From NCBI GenBank assembly GCA_028404565.1, contig JAOOBR010000001.1:1-64000 (forward strand): a stretch of DNA of 64,000 bases, in the 5' to 3' direction. The notes below the pieces were generated by a model. It saw nothing but the letters and a program-made list of their open reading frames with translations. It had not been told where the DNA came from and ran no database searches. The translations under genes and the position numbers were made by a program. Positions 62,153 through 64,000 of this stretch are shown in pieces. This stretch comes from Pseudomonadota bacterium (GTDB taxonomy: Bacteria > Pseudomonadota > Gammaproteobacteria > Magnimaribacterales > D2472). Each line of letters starts with the position of its first letter. Position 1 is the first letter of the stretch.

Positions 62153-64000
62153 CTAGACTTCTATTAACTTTCTTTTAAGTTCTTTAATTTTATCTCTGCA
62201 ATAAGCAGCTTTTTCAAACTCAGTTTGATTTGCATACTTATACATCTGCTCTTCAAGCTTATTAATTGATTTTGAGATTTCATCAGGATTTGATTCTTCG
62301 ATTCTAAATTTCAAATCTTTCGAATAGTCTTGTGGTCTATTTTTGGAGGCTCTTTTATTGACCCTAGCTCCTTCCATAATATCTTTTACTTCTTTCTTAA
62401 TGGACTGAGGTTTAATATTATTTTTTTCATTGAACTCAAGCTGGATATCTCGCCTTCTTGAAGTTTCAGCTAAAGCTCGCTCCATTGATCCAGTTTTTTT
62501 ATCTGCATAAAGAATTGCTTTCCCTCTTAAGTTTCTAGCTGCTCTTCCTATAGTTTGGATAAGGGTTGTTTCAGATCTTAAAAAACCCTCTTTATCTGCA
62601 TCAAGAATTGCTACAAGACTAACCTCAGGAATATCGAGCCCTTCTCTTAGTAAATTAATTCCTACTAAAACATCAAACTTGCCAAGTCTAAGATCTCGAA
62701 TAATTTCTACCCTTTCAACAGTATCAATATCTGAATGCATATATCTTGTTTTGATATCATTCTCATTAAGATAATCTGTCAGATCCTCTGCCATTCTTTT
62801 GGTCAAAGTTGTTATGAGCACCCTTTCCTTGAGCATTGCTCTCTCATTACATTCACCAATCACATCATCAACCTGAGATGTAGCTGGTCTTATTTCAACT
62901 TCTGGATCAGTTAAGCCAGTTGGTCTAACAAGAAGTTCGACTAAGTTGTCATTCTTTTCTGATTCATACTTATTAGGGGTAGCAGAGACATAAATTCTTT
63001 GTGACGCAAGTAACTCCCACTCTTCAAATCTTAGAGGCCTATTATCTACAGCAGATGGTAGCCTGAAACCATACTCAACAAGAGTTTCTTTTCTTGACCT
63101 ATCACCCTTATACATTGCGCCTATTTGCGGAACTGTTACGTGAGATTCATCGATAAAAACTAAGGCATTTTTTGGAACATAATCAAATAAGCAAGGTGGT
63201 GGTTCTCCTGACTCTCTTCCTGAAAGATATCGAGAGTAATTCTCGATTCCTTGACAATAGCCAAGCTCCCGCATCATCTCTAGATCATATTGTGTTCTCT
63301 CTTGAAGTCTTTGAGCCTCAACTAATTTATTATTTTCCTTTAAAAAGGCTAGTCTATCTTTTAGCTCTTCTTCAATTTGAGGAATGCATGCATTAATTTT
63401 CTCTCTTGGAGTTACATAGTGAGTCTTAGGAAAGATAGTAGCTCTTGGTGTTTCGGAGATAATCTCGCCTGTAAGAGAGTCGATCCACAGAAGACTTTCA
63501 ATTTCATCTCCGAACATCTGAATACGTAATGCTTCTCTCTCTGAGTCAGCTGGATATACATCTATAGTGTCGCCCCTGACTCTAAAAGTTGATCTTCTAA
63601 AATCAAGGTCATTTCTGGTGTACTGCATAACAGATAGCTTTTTTAAAAGCTGTCTTTGATCAACTTCATCACCTCTGTCCAAATGCATGACCATCTCTAA
63701 ATAAGATTCTGGCGCTCCTAATCCATAAATGGATGAAACTGTTGCAACAACAATTGCATCTTTTCTTTCTATCAGAGCTTTTGTTGCAGATAATCGCATC
63801 TGTTCAATATGCTCATTAATTGATGCATCTTTAGCTATATAAGTATCTGAAGCTGGGACATAAGCCTCAGGCTGATAATAATCATAGTAAGAAACAAAAT
63901 ACTCAACAGAATTATTTGGAAAAAAATCTCTAAATTCACCATAGAGTTGAGCCGCAAGAGTTTTGTTATGGGCCATGATTATTGCAGGACGCTGTGTCTC
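62153..64000 (-). CDS. uvrB: UvrABC system protein B, 5' end outside the window
   Basis: The gene runs off the right edge: the frame continues past the ATG at 63976 to 64000 with ETQRPAII before [12 protein letters not shown], as in UvrB. So at least 615 residues are visible out of about 670; the P-loop is missing. Visible: the beta-hairpin '[21 protein letters not shown]', helicase motifs 'VFIDESHVT', '[17 protein letters not shown]', 'QTIGRAARN' and a C-terminal UVR domain ('[24 protein letters not shown]'). It verifies damage and recruits UvrC in nucleotide excision repair. Confidence 0.97.
   Translation of the reverse strand, partial: ETQRPAIIMAHNKTLAAQLYGEFRDFFPNNSVEYFVSYYDYYQPEAYVPASDTYIAKDASINEHIEQMRLSATKALIERKDAIVVATVSSIYGLGAPESYLEMVMHLDRGDEVDQRQLLKKLSVMQYTRNDLDFRRSTFRVRGDTIDVYPADSEREALRIQMFGDEIESLLWIDSLTGEIISETPRATIFPKTHYVTPREKINACIPQIEEELKDRLAFLKENNKLVEAQRLQERTQYDLEMMRELGYCQGIENYSRYLSGRESGEPPPCLFDYVPKNALVFIDESHVTVPQIGAMYKGDRSRKETLVEYGFRLPSAVDNRPLRFEEWELLASQRIYVSATPNKYESEKNDNLVELLVRPTGLTDPEVEIRPATSQVDDVIGECNERAMLKERVLITTLTKRMAEDLTDYLNENDIKTRYMHSDIDTVERVEIIRDLRLGKFDVLVGINLLREGLDIPEVSLVAILDADKEGFLRSETTLIQTIGRAARNLRGKAILYADKKTGSMERALAETSRRRDIQLEFNEKNNIKPQSIKKEVKDIMEGARVNKRASKNRPQDYSKDLKFRIEESNPDEISKSINKLEEQMYKYANQTEFEKAAYCRDKIKELKRKLIEV

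Overview
The window looks like the core chromosome of a streamlined, AT-rich marine gammaproteobacterium, most like the SAR86 group. I infer this from three things: strongly A/T-biased codons, very short or overlapping intergenic spaces, and gammaproteobacterial gene orders (smc-zipA-ligA, ccmABCDEFGHI, alaS-lysC-...-tRNA-Ser). The taxonomic label is inference, because no rRNA gene lies in the window. No gene-free stretch reaches 300 bases; the longest is the 150-base divergent gap 25883-26032, where I see nothing beyond an ordinary ribosome binding site. No insertion sequence, CRISPR array, prophage or rRNA was seen.

Region by region. 1-1148 (minus): the start of an isoprenylcysteine-methyltransferase-like gene cut by the window edge, and two unknown genes. 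1167-3232 (plus): an ECF sigma / anti-sigma pair followed by an unknown membrane-anchored gene. The sigma gene and the unknown gene carry the same 17-base block and the same promoter geometry. Next come tRNA-Leu(UAG), a haloalkane-dehalogenase-like hydrolase with a GST-like gene, and a plus-strand pair of acyl-CoA dehydrogenases. An alkylsulfatase-type metallo-beta-lactamase follows, then mnmC. 12-26 kb (minus) is nearly gap-free: two lipoproteins, ligA, zipA, an unusually short smc, the complete cytochrome c maturation set ccmI-ccmA, a small glycosyltransferase-like gene and metY. ccmD (21949-22107) is only 52 codons long.

26-35 kb: a cupin, an acid phosphatase, an endonuclease/exonuclease/phosphatase protein, a steroid 5-alpha-reductase homologue, yidD, thrS and three consecutive serine hydrolases. 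35-44 kb: MAPEG, small secreted proteins, cysS, maf, folE, two crotonase-fold genes, a glyoxalase-II-like hydrolase, an alanine/sodium symporter and DUF1330. 44-48 kb: a 47-codon DUF2256 gene coupled to an iron-sulfur photolyase, then two related lipoproteins, each with its own terminator. 48.1-50.5 kb: two tandem, mutually related proteins of no family I recognise, ending 7 bases from tRNA-Ser(GCU). 50.6-57.6 kb (minus): dihydroorotase, lysC, alaS, a short-chain dehydrogenase, a gamma-carbonic-anhydrase-like protein and a NUDIX hydrolase. 57.6-64 kb: a second NUDIX hydrolase, purL and a 5'-truncated uvrB.

Most genes are housekeeping. The accessory interest lies in five places: the sigma-factor module, the orphan paralogue pair beside tRNA-Ser, the apparently hinge-less SMC, the eukaryote-like steroid reductase, and the serine-hydrolase trio.
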